DNA from: an uncultured Lachnospiraceae bacterium
GTDB lineage: Bacteria; Bacillota; Clostridia; Lachnospirales; Lachnospiraceae
Direction of reading: 5' to 3'
DNA length: 8,255 nucleotides
NCBI GenBank assembly: GCA_910585715.1
Contig: CAJUEX010000012.1
Span: forward strand, 1 to 8,255
Position 1 is the first letter of the stretch. Every line of letters begins with the position of its first letter. Made by a program: the position numbers and the translations under genes. Positions 1 to 5,977 of the stretch are shown here, in pieces. Under the pieces are notes generated by a model, which was not told where the DNA came from, did no database searches, and saw only the letters and a list, made by a program, of their open reading frames with translations.

Positions 1-101
1 CGTAGAAACATTTTCTGCCTGCAGCCGGTTCTGATTCCTGTGTGGGAAGGCTGAGAGCTGGACTGTTACTAAAGCATACTAAGGCAAAATCAGGAAAACC
101 C
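1..101. other. Upstream flank with no assignable gene
   Basis: No gene can be assigned here. One plus-strand frame is open from base 1 to a TGA at 52-54 (17 codons) and could be the tail of an upstream gene, but it is too short to identify. Weak arms CAGCC (22-26) and GGCTG (49-53) can pair, yet no T-run follows, so I do not call a terminator. In many clostridia an RNase G/E family gene lies upstream of rplU; nothing here confirms or excludes that. Confidence 0.3.
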
Positions 102-130
102 TTGACATCCAGCTATTTCCATGCTATCAT
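102..130 (+). promoter_or_regulatory. Sigma-A promoter of the rplU-prp-rpmA operon
   Basis: A perfect -35 TTGACA (102-107) is followed by a 17-bp spacer and -10 TATCAT (125-130), with TG one base before the -10 (extended -10). The predicted start near 137 gives an untranslated leader of about 80 nt before rplU. The fit suits a highly expressed ribosomal protein operon. Confidence 0.88.
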
Positions 131-136
131 ACAACG

Positions 137-205
137 GTATGCCGCATGAGCAGGTAAAAGTGCGTCTGTTTTACAGCCGCCACCAATCTCAGCGAGTAAA
201 GAAAC
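137..205 (+). ncRNA. Probable L21 leader (ribosomal protein autoregulatory RNA)
   Basis: The region between the predicted transcription start and the rplU ribosome binding site is about 70 nt and GC-richer than typical spacer here. It contains a hairpin at 162-180: GCG and CTGT on the 5' side pair with ACAG and CGC on the 3' side across a TTT loop, with one U-C mismatch. Firmicutes rplU genes are commonly preceded by the L21_leader element, thought to let L21 regulate its own operon. Assignment rests on position, size and a visible stem; I did not match it against the family model. Confidence 0.55.
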
Positions 206-217
206 AGGAGGTGCCTT

Positions 218-523
218 ATGTACGCAATTATTGCAACAGGTGGAAAACAATACAAGGTTTCCGAAGGCGATGTAGTACGCGTTGAAAAGTTAGACGCAGA
301 AGCCGGAAACACTGTAACATTTGACCAGGTTCTTGCAGTAAGCAATGACGGCTTAAAGGTTGGTTCTGACGTAGCAAACGCAACTGTTACCGGAACAGTT
401 ACCAATCAGGGAAAAGCAAAAAAAGTTATTGTTTATAAGTATAAGAGAAAAACCGGATACCACAAGAAAAATGGTCATAGACAAGCATACACTGAAGTTA
501 AGATTGACAAGATTAACGCATAA
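218..523 (+). CDS. rplU: 50S ribosomal protein L21
   Basis: This 101-residue protein is full length for bacterial L21, which binds 23S rRNA in the large subunit. It shows the family N-terminus MYAIIATGGKQYKV, the core GDVVRVEKL, and the basic C-terminal stretch KKVIVYKYKRKTGYHKKNGHRQ (written here in parts: KKVIVYKYKRKTGY then HKKNGHRQ) that contacts rRNA. The start is fixed by the ribosome binding site AGGAGGTG (206-213). It is the first gene of the rplU-prp-rpmA operon and sits behind a strong promoter and a probable autoregulatory leader. The stop lies two bases before the prp start, so the two are probably translationally coupled. Confidence 0.97.
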   Translation: MYAIIATGGKQYKVSEGDVVRVEKLDAEAGNTVTFDQVLAVSNDGLKVGSDVANATVTGTVTNQGKAKKVIVYKYKRKTGYHKKNGHRQAYTEVKIDKINA

Positions 524-525
524 GT

Positions 526-852
526 ATGACGAAGATAACCATTTATCAGGATAAGCAAAAAGATACTGTGGGATTTGAAATGAAAGGACATGCCGGCTAT
601 GGGGAAAGCGGCAGCGACATTGTATGTGCGGCTATTTCCATTTTAGCCTGTACTGCTTATAATTCCATTGAAACCTATACAGATGACAGGTTTGGCTATG
701 AAGAAGAGGAAGAGACAGCGTACATGAAGTTCATTTTAGAGGAACATGCAGGCAGAGAGTCCAAATTGCTTTTAAATTCCATGACCCTTGGCTTGTCCCA
801 GTTAGCAAAGCAGTACCAGAAGTATTTGAAATTAACATTCAAGGAGGTGTAA
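526..852 (+). CDS. prp: Ribosomal-processing cysteine protease Prp
   Basis: A 108-residue protein of the Prp (YsxB) family. In Firmicutes, Prp removes a short N-terminal extension from L27, a step needed for a functional ribosome. The expected catalytic pair is visible: His22 in GHAGYGESGSD and Cys34 in DIVCAAIS, the same numbering as in Staphylococcus aureus Prp. It sits between rplU and rpmA, as in other Firmicutes. No good ribosome binding site precedes its ATG; with only two bases between the rplU stop and this start, translation is probably coupled to rplU. The 3' end of the gene carries the rpmA ribosome binding site. Confidence 0.95.
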   Translation: MTKITIYQDKQKDTVGFEMKGHAGYGESGSDIVCAAISILACTAYNSIETYTDDRFGYEEEEETAYMKFILEEHAGRESKLLLNSMTLGLSQLAKQYQKYLKLTFKEV

Positions 853-856
853 TACC

Positions 857-1144
857 ATGATGCAGTTAAACCTTCAATTTTTCGCTCATAAAAAAGGTGT
901 AGGTTCTACAAAGAACGGCAGGGACTCTGAATCTAAAAGATTAGGTGCCAAGAGAGCTGACGGACAATTTGTAAAGGCTGGAAATATCTTATACAGACAG
1001 CGCGGGACAAAGATTCATCCGGGCATTAACGTAGGCCGCGGCGGTGATGATACATTATTTGCTTTAGTGGACGGCGTATTAAGATTTGAAAGAAAAGGAA
1101 GAGACAAAAAGCAGGCTTCCGTTTATCCAGTAGACCAGCAGTAA
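857..1144 (+). CDS. rpmA: 50S ribosomal protein L27 with cleavable N-terminal extension
   Basis: A 95-residue L27, whose N-terminal tail reaches the peptidyl transferase centre. The first nine residues, MMQLNLQFF, form the extension typical of Firmicutes and Prp is expected to cut after Phe9, leaving the universal mature start AHKKG. The rest is canonical: STKNGRDSESKRLGAKR, the QRGTKIHPG motif and GVLRFERKGRDKKQASVYP. The ribosome binding site AAGGAGGTG (841-849) favours ATG 857; ATG 860 is also possible but would shorten the extension by one residue relative to S. aureus L27. It is the last gene before a strong terminator hairpin. Confidence 0.97.
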   Translation: MMQLNLQFFAHKKGVGSTKNGRDSESKRLGAKRADGQFVKAGNILYRQRGTKIHPGINVGRGGDDTLFALVDGVLRFERKGRDKKQASVYPVDQQ

Positions 1145-1191
1145 TACGTTGTAAGTCCCGTCTGACGGGCAGCATGACGAAATACATTGTG

Positions 1192-1226
1192 GGGCTTCAA
1201 ACAACATCTGTTTGAAGCCCTTTTTT
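1192..1226 (+). terminator. Intrinsic terminator between rpmA and obgE
   Basis: A perfect 12-bp stem, GGGCTTCAAACA (1192-1203) pairing with TGTTTGAAGCCC (1209-1220), closes a 5-nt loop and is followed by six T (1221-1226). This should end most rplU-prp-rpmA transcripts. The obgE ribosome binding site begins only seven bases after the T-run. Confidence 0.93.
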
Positions 1227-1232
1227 CAAAAC

Positions 1233-1238
1233 AGGAGG
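1233..1238 (+). promoter_or_regulatory. Ribosome binding site that sets the obgE start
   Basis: AGGAGG lies six bases before ATG 1245. The frame is open upstream to a TTG at 1212, but that codon lies inside the terminator stem, has no ribosome binding site, and would add 11 residues not found in Obg proteins. The ATG start is therefore preferred. Confidence 0.9.
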
Positions 1239-1244
1239 CGGATT

Positions 1245-2549
1245 ATGTTTGCAGACAGAGCAAAGATTTATGTAAGAAGCGGCAAGGGCGGAGATGGACA
1301 TGTTTCCTTCCGGCGTGAAAAATATGTGCCAAACGGCGGTCCCGACGGGGGCGACGGCGGACATGGCGGCAATGTGATTTTCACAGTGGATGAAGGCTTA
1401 AATACCTTGACCGATTTTCGCCATATCCGGAAATACTGCGCCCAGGACGGAGCTGTAGGCGGCAAACGTAACTGCCGTGGAAAAAACGGAGAGGATATTA
1501 TCATTAAGGTGCCTGCCGGGACAGTCATTAAGGATGCGGAAAGCGGCAGAATCATTGCGGATATGTCAGGAGATAATAAGACCCAAGTATTACTGACCGG
1601 CGGAAGGGGCGGCAACGGCAACCAGCACTATGCCACAAGCACCATGCAGGCGCCTAAATATGCCCAGCCCGGACAGCCTGCAAAGGAGTTAGAGCTTTTG
1701 CTGGAATTAAAGGTCATTGCGGATGTAGGGCTTGTGGGTTTTCCAAATGTGGGAAAATCCACATTGCTTTCCAGAGTGACCAATGCCAGACCGAAAATTG
1801 CCAACTATCATTTTACTACCATCAATCCTAATTTGGGAGTAGTGGATTTGGGAGACGGAAACAGCTTCGTCATTGCGGATATTCCCGGACTGATTGAAGG
1901 GGCTTCGGAAGGAGTAGGGCTGGGACATGAGTTTTTACGGCATATCGAGCGCACCAAGGTTTTTATTCATATGGTGGATGCGGCAGGGACGGAAGGCAGG
2001 GATCCCATTGCGGATATTTATGCCATCAATAAGGAGCTTTCCGCCTACAATGAGGAAATCGCAGACAGGCCTCAGGTAATTGCAGCCAATAAGACCGATG
2101 CCATTTATGTTGACCCTGAGGACCCAGAAGCAGTGAATCCCGTTGACCGGATTAAGGCGGAATTTGAACCAAAGGGAATTAAAGTATTTCCCATTTCTGC
2201 AGTGAGCGGAGAGGGCTTAAAGGAGCTTCTTTCAGAAGTGCACCATATGCTTTCTTTAGTGGATGATGCCCCGATTGTATTTGAACCGGAATATATACCG
2301 GATTTTTCCCACCTTGTTTCCAATGAACCCTTTACGGTTACCTATGACAGGGAAGAAAATGAATTTGTAGTAGAGGGACCCAAAATCGAAAAGATGCTGG
2401 GATATACCAATTTAGAATCGGAAAAAGGCTTTGCCTTCTTCCAGAACTTCCTGAAGGAACAGGGGATTTTAGAGGAGCTGGAAAAACTGGATATTAAGGA
2501 AGGGGATACGGTGCGCATGTATGGATTATCCTTTGATTATTATAAATAA
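1245..2549 (+). CDS. obgE: Obg family GTPase (50S assembly and stress control)
   Basis: This 434-residue GTPase acts in late 50S subunit maturation and in growth and stress control. Three domains are visible. Residues 1-158 form the glycine-rich Obg fold, with runs such as GGPDGGDGGHGG. The G domain follows, with G1 GFPNVGKS (165-172), switch threonines at 191-192, G3 DIPG (212-215), G4 NKTD (282-285) and G5 SAVSG (318-322). A C-terminal OCT domain (about 355-434) includes FVVEGPKIEKMLGYTN and ends at EGDTVRMYGLSFDYYK. Length agrees with Firmicutes Obg (about 430). It follows the rpmA terminator and no clear promoter of its own is visible, so expression may rely on readthrough or a weak promoter. 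Confidence 0.97.
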   Translation: MFADRAKIYVRSGKGGDGHVSFRREKYVPNGGPDGGDGGHGGNVIFTVDEGLNTLTDFRHIRKYCAQDGAVGGKRNCRGKNGEDIIIKVPAGTVIKDAESGRIIADMSGDNKTQVLLTGGRGGNGNQHYATSTMQAPKYAQPGQPAKELELLLELKVIADVGLVGFPNVGKSTLLSRVTNARPKIANYHFTTINPNLGVVDLGDGNSFVIADIPGLIEGASEGVGLGHEFLRHIERTKVFIHMVDAAGTEGRDPIADIYAINKELSAYNEEIADRPQVIAANKTDAIYVDPEDPEAVNPVDRIKAEFEPKGIKVFPISAVSGEGLKELLSEVHHMLSLVDDAPIVFEPEYIPDFSHLVSNEPFTVTYDREENEFVVEGPKIEKMLGYTNLESEKGFAFFQNFLKEQGILEELEKLDIKEGDTVRMYGLSFDYYK

Positions 2550-2614
2550 TCTTGTACTGTATACGTTTTTAATAAAAAACCCATAAGTAACGAAAATATA
2601 AGTTAAAATATATA

Positions 2615-2642
2615 TGAACGATTATTTGATTTATAATATAAT
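2615..2642 (+). promoter_or_regulatory. Possible promoter upstream of yhbY
   Basis: The AT-rich 139-bp gap after obgE contains two overlapping exact -10 hexamers TATAAT (2632-2637 and 2637-2642). The second has a weak -35 candidate TGAACG (2615-2620) at 16 bp. No terminator is seen after obgE, so this may be an internal promoter for yhbY-nadD-yqeK-rsfS. The -35 is poor, hence the low score. Confidence 0.4.
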
Positions 2643-2688
2643 ACCTGCAATAAAAACAGATAGCATACAAAAAAGAAAGGATTGACAA

Positions 2689-2979
2689 ATGACAAGTAAA
2701 CAAAGAGCTTATTTAAAAAGTCTTGCAAGCAACCTGGAACCGATTTTTCAAATTGGAAAGGGAAGCTTGACGCCTGAAGTGACTGAAGCAGTCAGTGAAG
2801 CCTTTAACAAAAGAGAATTGATAAAAATTACAGTATTGAAAAATTGTCTGGATGATCCAAAGGCAATTGCTGAAACTCTTGCAGATCGTACAAGGTCTCA
2901 GGTTGTTCATGTAATCGGAAGGAAAATTGTTCTTTACAAGGAATCAAAAGACCATAAAAAAATAGAATTACCTAAATAA
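2689..2979 (+). CDS. yhbY: YhbY/YqeI family RNA-binding protein (CRM domain)
   Basis: A 96-residue protein that is a single CRM domain, a fold that binds structured RNA; bacterial YhbY associates with pre-50S particles. Family signatures are visible: KQRAYLKSLASNLEPIFQIG at the N-terminus, GKGSLTPEV, the basic helix region KRELIKITVLKN, and the GxxG-like loop IGRKIVLYKES near the C-terminus. The ribosome binding site AAAGG (2676-2680) lies eight bases before the ATG. Placement between obgE and nadD repeats the common Firmicutes order, where it is called yqeI. Its ribosomal role fits the obgE and rsfS neighbours. Confidence 0.94.
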   Translation: MTSKQRAYLKSLASNLEPIFQIGKGSLTPEVTEAVSEAFNKRELIKITVLKNCLDDPKAIAETLADRTRSQVVHVIGRKIVLYKESKDHKKIELPK

Positions 2980-3062
2980 AATATAAATTAACAAAAAACA
3001 TGGGCTTTTGACAGGATGAATATGACAATAGACAGAACAGGTAACATAAAGGAAGGATAAAA

Positions 3063-3740
3063 ATGATGGAATCAGAAAACTATGATAAAAGAGTAGGCAT
3101 TATGGGCGGCACCTTTGACCCTATTCATTATGGACATTTGTTGCTTGCCCAGGCTGCCATTGAGGCGGAGCATTTGGATGAGGTACTGTTTATTCCAAGC
3201 GGAACACCATGGCTTAAGGACAGTTCCCAGGTACTGAATAAAAAAACAAGGGTATCCATGACAGGAATTGCCATAGAGGATAATCCGAAATTTGCCTTAT
3301 CCACTATAGAAATCGACAGGGAGGGCAATTCCTACTCTTACGAAACACTGGAAATCTTAAGAGAAAAGCATCCCAATACCTGTTATTATTTTATCTTAGG
3401 AGCTGATTCCCTTATGGAAATCGAGAAGTGGAAGCATCCGGACAGACTGATGAAAAGCTGTACCCTGCTGACGGCAGTAAGGGACGACTGTGATATGGAA
3501 GCATTGGAAAAACAAATAGCTTATTTAAAAGGCAAATATGAGGCTTCTATAGAAATACTTCCCACAAAGCGGATTGATATTTCTTCCACGGACATCAGAA
3601 AGAAGATAAGGGAAGGGAAGTCAGTCCGGTACATGCTCCCTGACAAAATCATGGAATTTATTGAAAAGAATCATATATATATGAGAAGCAATGAAGAATC
3701 TTCCCGTGAAAATGTGGAGAATGGTAAGGAAGTGGGATAA
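3063..3740 (+). CDS. nadD: Nicotinate-nucleotide adenylyltransferase
   Basis: This 225-residue enzyme transfers AMP from ATP to nicotinate mononucleotide, giving deamido-NAD in NAD synthesis. The nucleotidyltransferase motif GGTFDPIHYGH (residues 15-25) binds ATP; ILGADSLMEIEKW (111-123) and ISSTDIR (173-179) are the other family signatures. It is slightly longer than the usual 190-215 residues, with a hydrophilic C-terminal tail (about 207-225). Ribosome binding site AAGGAAGG (3049-3056) serves ATG 3063 or the adjacent ATG 3066; both are plausible and differ by one residue. The stop lies four bases before the chosen yqeK start, and the pair nadD-yqeK is conserved in Firmicutes. Confidence 0.96.
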   Translation: MMESENYDKRVGIMGGTFDPIHYGHLLLAQAAIEAEHLDEVLFIPSGTPWLKDSSQVLNKKTRVSMTGIAIEDNPKFALSTIEIDREGNSYSYETLEILREKHPNTCYYFILGADSLMEIEKWKHPDRLMKSCTLLTAVRDDCDMEALEKQIAYLKGKYEASIEILPTKRIDISSTDIRKKIREGKSVRYMLPDKIMEFIEKNHIYMRSNEESSRENVENGKEVG

Positions 3741-3744
3741 GTCT

Positions 3745-4356
3745 ATGGAAAAATCCGGACAGAAAGCAGAAAGCGCATATAGCGTACAGGAAATAGATAA
3801 ATATTTAAGAAAATCTCTGGAAAAGAAGCGGTATGTCCATACGCTGGGAGTCGCCAATACAGCAGCCTGTCTGGCAATGAGATATAGCGCTGATGTAAAC
3901 AAGGCTTATTTAGCCGGTTTGCTCCATGACAATGCCAAATGCCTCAGTACGAAGAAAAAAGGAGCCATTTGTGAAAAGGCAGGGATTCCTGTCAGTAAAA
4001 TAGAAGAAAAAAATCCGGAACTGCTTCATTCCAAGGTTGGCAGCTATTTGGCAAACAAAAAATTCAAAGTAGAGGATTCGGACATTTTAAATGCTATTTA
4101 TTATCATACCACCGGACGTCCGGATATGTCTTTACTGGAAAAAATTATTTTTGTTGCAGATTATATTGAACCAAATAGAAAAGTTATTCCGGGGCTGGAA
4201 GCAACCCGTTCCATGGCCTTTCAAAATCTAGATAATGCTCTATTGCTAATATTGAAAAATACTTTAGCTTATATTAAGAAAAAAGACCGTGAAACAGATA
4301 TTGATCCAATGACCCAGAAAACCTATGAATTCTATAGCAATAACGTATTACCATAA
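3745..4356 (+). CDS. yqeK: HD-domain Ap4A hydrolase YqeK
   Basis: A 203-residue HD-domain metal-dependent phosphohydrolase. Bacillus YqeK is known as a symmetrical Ap4A hydrolase, and family members sit beside nadD. Metal-ligand motifs are visible: His32 in KRYVHTLGV, His61-Asp62 in AGLLHDNAK, His95 in LLHSKVG, His121 in IYYHTTGRPD and Asp139 in FVADYIEP. I chose ATG 3745 because AAGGAAGTG (3726-3734) lies ten bases upstream and because the conserved region begins about residue 17. The frame is open to in-frame ATGs at 3691, 3712 and 3721, which would overlap nadD and add 8-18 residues without a better ribosome binding site. Confidence 0.93.
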   Translation: MEKSGQKAESAYSVQEIDKYLRKSLEKKRYVHTLGVANTAACLAMRYSADVNKAYLAGLLHDNAKCLSTKKKGAICEKAGIPVSKIEEKNPELLHSKVGSYLANKKFKVEDSDILNAIYYHTTGRPDMSLLEKIIFVADYIEPNRKVIPGLEATRSMAFQNLDNALLLILKNTLAYIKKKDRETDIDPMTQKTYEFYSNNVLP

Positions 4357-4446
4357 TACCATTTCAAGTAACTGCCCTTTGCAGACATCGGGAGCAATTG
4401 GCGGAACTAAGACATAAAAAAGAAGAGAAAGAAAGGGAATCAGACA

Positions 4447-4806
4447 ATGAATCAGAATATAGCAAAAGACATGGCAAATGCAGCCATTGCAGCATTAGAA
4501 GATAAAAAAGCAGAAGATATTAAAGTCATTGACATCAGTGAAATTTCTGTTTTGGCGGATTACTTTATTATTGCAAGCGGTTCCAATAAAAGCCAGATTC
4601 AGGCAATGATTGATAATGTAGAAGAGAAATTAGGCCGTCTCGGTTATGAACAGAAGCAGGTAGAGGGCTATGATACTGCAAACTGGATATTGATGGATTA
4701 TAAGGATGTAATCATACATGTTTTTGATAAAGAGAACCGTCTATTTTATGACCTGGAACGGATTTGGAGAGATGGAAAGCTAATTGAACCGGAAGAACTG
4801 AAATAG
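4447..4806 (+). CDS. rsfS: Ribosomal silencing factor RsfS
   Basis: A 119-residue protein of the RsfS/YbeB/YqeL family. RsfS binds L14 on the 50S subunit and blocks joining to the 30S, lowering translation when nutrients are short. Family signatures are clear: ADYFIIASGSNKSQIQAM, EGYDTANWILMDYKDVIIH and VFDKENRLFYDLERIW. Ribosome binding site AAAGGGA (4432-4438) lies eight bases before the ATG. It follows yqeK after a 90-bp gap with no terminator and is the last gene of the block before a strong hairpin. Confidence 0.96.
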   Translation: MNQNIAKDMANAAIAALEDKKAEDIKVIDISEISVLADYFIIASGSNKSQIQAMIDNVEEKLGRLGYEQKQVEGYDTANWILMDYKDVIIHVFDKENRLFYDLERIWRDGKLIEPEELK

Positions 4807-4827
4807 ATGGGAATAGTCCTGAATATG

Positions 4828-4877
4828 AAAACCCCGTTAAAGATAAAAAAATGAAACTTTAACGGGGTTTTGTTTTT
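4828..4877. terminator. Strong hairpin terminator, probably bidirectional (rsfS and lexA)
   Basis: A perfect 15-bp stem, AAAACCCCGTTAAAG (4828-4842) with CTTTAACGGGGTTTT (4857-4871), closes a 14-nt A-rich loop. On the plus strand the stem's own TTTT is followed by G and TTTTT (4873-4877), ending the rsfS transcript. The stem also ends in TTTT when read on the minus strand, so it can stop lexA transcription, whose stop codon is 18 bases away. Confidence 0.93.
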
Positions 4878-4888
4878 ATATGAATTTA

Positions 4889-5509
4889 TTAATGGAAGAC
4901 ACGAAAGACACCAAATACTTTTCCTAATATTTGGCAGTCCTCCACAATAATAGGCTCCATTGTATCATTTTCGGGCTGAAGCCGGATATGACCATCCTCT
5001 TTATAAAAGGTCTTTACAGTGGCAGAGTCCTCTACAAGAGCCACTACCATATCTCCATCATGGGCATTGCCGGTGCATTCTACGAAAATCTGGTCTCCAT
5101 CAAAAATTCCTGCATTTATCATGCTTTCACCCTTCACCTTTAATATAAAGGATTCTGCTCCTTTTGGAACAAATTCAACCGGAAGGGGAAAATAGCCTTC
5201 AATATTCTCCGTAGCCAAAATAGGCTGCCCGGCAGCAACTGTACCTACAATAGGCAGACTTGTCATTTCATGGCGCACCATTTGAAAGCTGTCATCTGTA
5301 ATCTCAATAGCACGGGGCTTAGTAGGGTCTCTGCGGATATATCCATTTTTCTCCAGTGTTTCTAAATGGGCATGTACAGAAGAAGTGGACTTTAAATGAA
5401 CTGCCTCGCAAATTTCCCGAACAGCCGGCGGATACCCCTTTTCTAAAATGCAATCTTTAATATATTCTAAAACTTCTCGCTGCTTTGCTGAAATCTTGCC
5501 TTGCTTCAT
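4889..5509 (-). CDS. lexA: LexA repressor (SOS regulator)
   Basis: This 206-residue SOS repressor self-cleaves when RecA filaments form after DNA damage. Residues 1-70 are the winged helix-turn-helix, with SAKQREVLEYIKD, PPAVREICEAVHLKSTSSVH and LEKNGYIRRDP. The S24 peptidase domain has the cleavage bond Ala93-Gly94 in VGTVAAGQP, the nucleophile Ser129 in KGESM and the general base Lys166 in ATVKTF. The start MKQGKIS is set by GGAGG (complement of 5518-5522), eight bases upstream; the frame stays open to 5761 but that extension covers the promoter and operator region and is not LexA-like. Length is normal (about 205). Confidence 0.97.
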   Translation of the reverse strand: MKQGKISAKQREVLEYIKDCILEKGYPPAVREICEAVHLKSTSSVHAHLETLEKNGYIRRDPTKPRAIEITDDSFQMVRHEMTSLPIVGTVAAGQPILATENIEGYFPLPVEFVPKGAESFILKVKGESMINAGIFDGDQIFVECTGNAHDGDMVVALVEDSATVKTFYKEDGHIRLQPENDTMEPIIVEDCQILGKVFGVFRVFH

Positions 5510-5542
5510 GTAAAATTCCTCCCTGACCTGATTTATGTTTCT

Positions 5543-5571
5543 AGTATAACATAGCATTTTAAGAAAAGCAA
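5543..5571 (-). promoter_or_regulatory. lexA promoter
   Basis: Read on the minus strand: -35 TTGCTT (complement of 5566-5571), 17-bp spacer, -10 TATACT (complement of 5543-5548), with TG one base before the -10. The predicted start near 5536 leaves about 27 nt before the lexA ATG. A LexA-like box overlaps the -35, in keeping with autorepression. Confidence 0.75.
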
Positions 5572-5581
5572 ACATATATTC
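5570..5581 (-). promoter_or_regulatory. Imperfect LexA box over the lexA -35
   Basis: Minus-strand sequence GAATATATGTTT differs by one base from the clostridial-type SOS pattern GAAC, four bases, GTTT. It overlaps the lexA -35 by two bases. A further imperfect site, GAACAAATTTTT (complement of 5583-5594, preceded by C), lies immediately upstream and also differs by one base. Either could bind LexA for autoregulation. Confidence 0.5.
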
Positions 5582-5614
5582 CAAAAATTTGTTCGATTTT
5601 TTTGTTATGTTCTG

Positions 5615-5643
5615 TTGACACAAGAAAGTTTGTTCGATATAAT
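5615..5643 (+). promoter_or_regulatory. Consensus SOS promoter reading toward the LysM gene
   Basis: TTGACA (5615-5620), 17-bp spacer, TATAAT (5638-5643) is a perfect sigma-A promoter, with a start expected near 5650. A promoter this strong normally needs repression. The spacer holds a half-palindromic site GAAAGTTTGTTC (5624-5635, one base off GAAC, four bases, GTTC), and two more boxes follow just downstream. It points away from lexA toward the LysM gene at 5978. Confidence 0.85.
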
Positions 5644-5653
5644 ATGTGAAAGC

Positions 5654-5678
5654 AAACAGTTGTTCCCAACGAATGTTC
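5654..5678 (+). promoter_or_regulatory. Tandem LexA boxes (SOS operator)
   Basis: AAACAGTTGTTC (5654-5665) is an exact match to the pattern AAAC, four bases, GTTC (reverse of GAAC, four bases, GTTT), the SOS box form reported for clostridia. CAACGAATGTTC (5667-5678) differs by one base and begins two bases later. Both lie over the first 30 transcribed bases of the consensus promoter at 5615-5643, so bound LexA would block initiation. Confidence 0.7.
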
Positions 5679-5749
5679 CTATAAACAATATTTATGAATT
5701 CTTGCATGTAATTTCTTTTTTGTATTTTGTTTTTGGTTTTGCCGAAGTG

Positions 5750-5854
5750 ATGGAATTTCACAATAGTTTAAAGCTCTGTAAAATGCGTAAAACAAAAACA
5801 TATGCTTCCAAGAAATTGCAGAGATATACTATGGAGAATAATTATATTATATAG
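5750..5854 (+). CDS. Possible small basic ORF in the SOS leader
   Basis: A 34-codon ORF starting MEFHNSLKLCKMRKTKTY and ending NNYII lies within the leader of the SOS transcript. The product would be Lys/Arg-rich and very AT-rich in codon use. No good ribosome binding site is seen (GAAGTG abuts the ATG). I do not recognise the peptide; it may be a chance ORF in AT-rich spacer, a leader peptide, or a small SOS peptide. Confidence 0.2.
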   Translation: MEFHNSLKLCKMRKTKTYASKKLQRYTMENNYII

Positions 5855-5872
5855 AATATAGAGAAACAGAAA

Positions 5873-5901
5873 TTGAATAAAAATGCTCATATTTGTATCT
5901 T
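5873..5901 (+). promoter_or_regulatory. Possible second promoter for the LysM gene
   Basis: TTGAAT (5873-5878), 17-bp spacer, TATCTT (5896-5901), four of six matches in each hexamer. It would shorten the leader of the LysM gene to about 70 nt. No LexA-like box lies near it, so if active it would give SOS-independent expression. Confidence 0.35.
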
Positions 5902-5977
5902 AATGTTTATAAAGAATACAGAAATCAAATAGATTGGTAACGGGATAATAATTGATAACAGATTGGAGTGAATGAAC

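Larger units (their letters stand above)
5510..5977. other. Divergent SOS control region and long leader
   Basis: This 468-bp AT-rich gap separates lexA from the divergent LysM gene. The first 170 bp hold a promoter on each strand and several LexA-box-like sites, listed separately. The remainder (about 5680-5965) would be the leader of the plus-strand transcript. It contains a possible 34-codon ORF (5750-5854) and a possible second promoter (5873-5901), and no terminator hairpin that I can see. Confidence 0.7.

Noticed and set aside
1212..1244. 11-residue N-terminal extension of obgE from a TTG start
   Set aside because: The TTG lies in the terminator stem, lacks a ribosome binding site, and Obg proteins begin at MFADRAK-type sequence; AGGAGG before ATG 1245 decides.
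3008..3013. TTGACA upstream of nadD
   Set aside because: No acceptable -10 hexamer lies 16-18 bp downstream, so a promoter is not called.
3691..3744. Longer yqeK start overlapping the end of nadD
   Set aside because: No better ribosome binding site, and the added residues lie outside the conserved HD-domain region. It cannot be fully excluded.
5510..5761. 84-residue N-terminal extension of lexA on the minus strand
   Set aside because: It covers the lexA promoter, the SOS boxes and the divergent promoter, and its sequence is AT-rich without LexA features.
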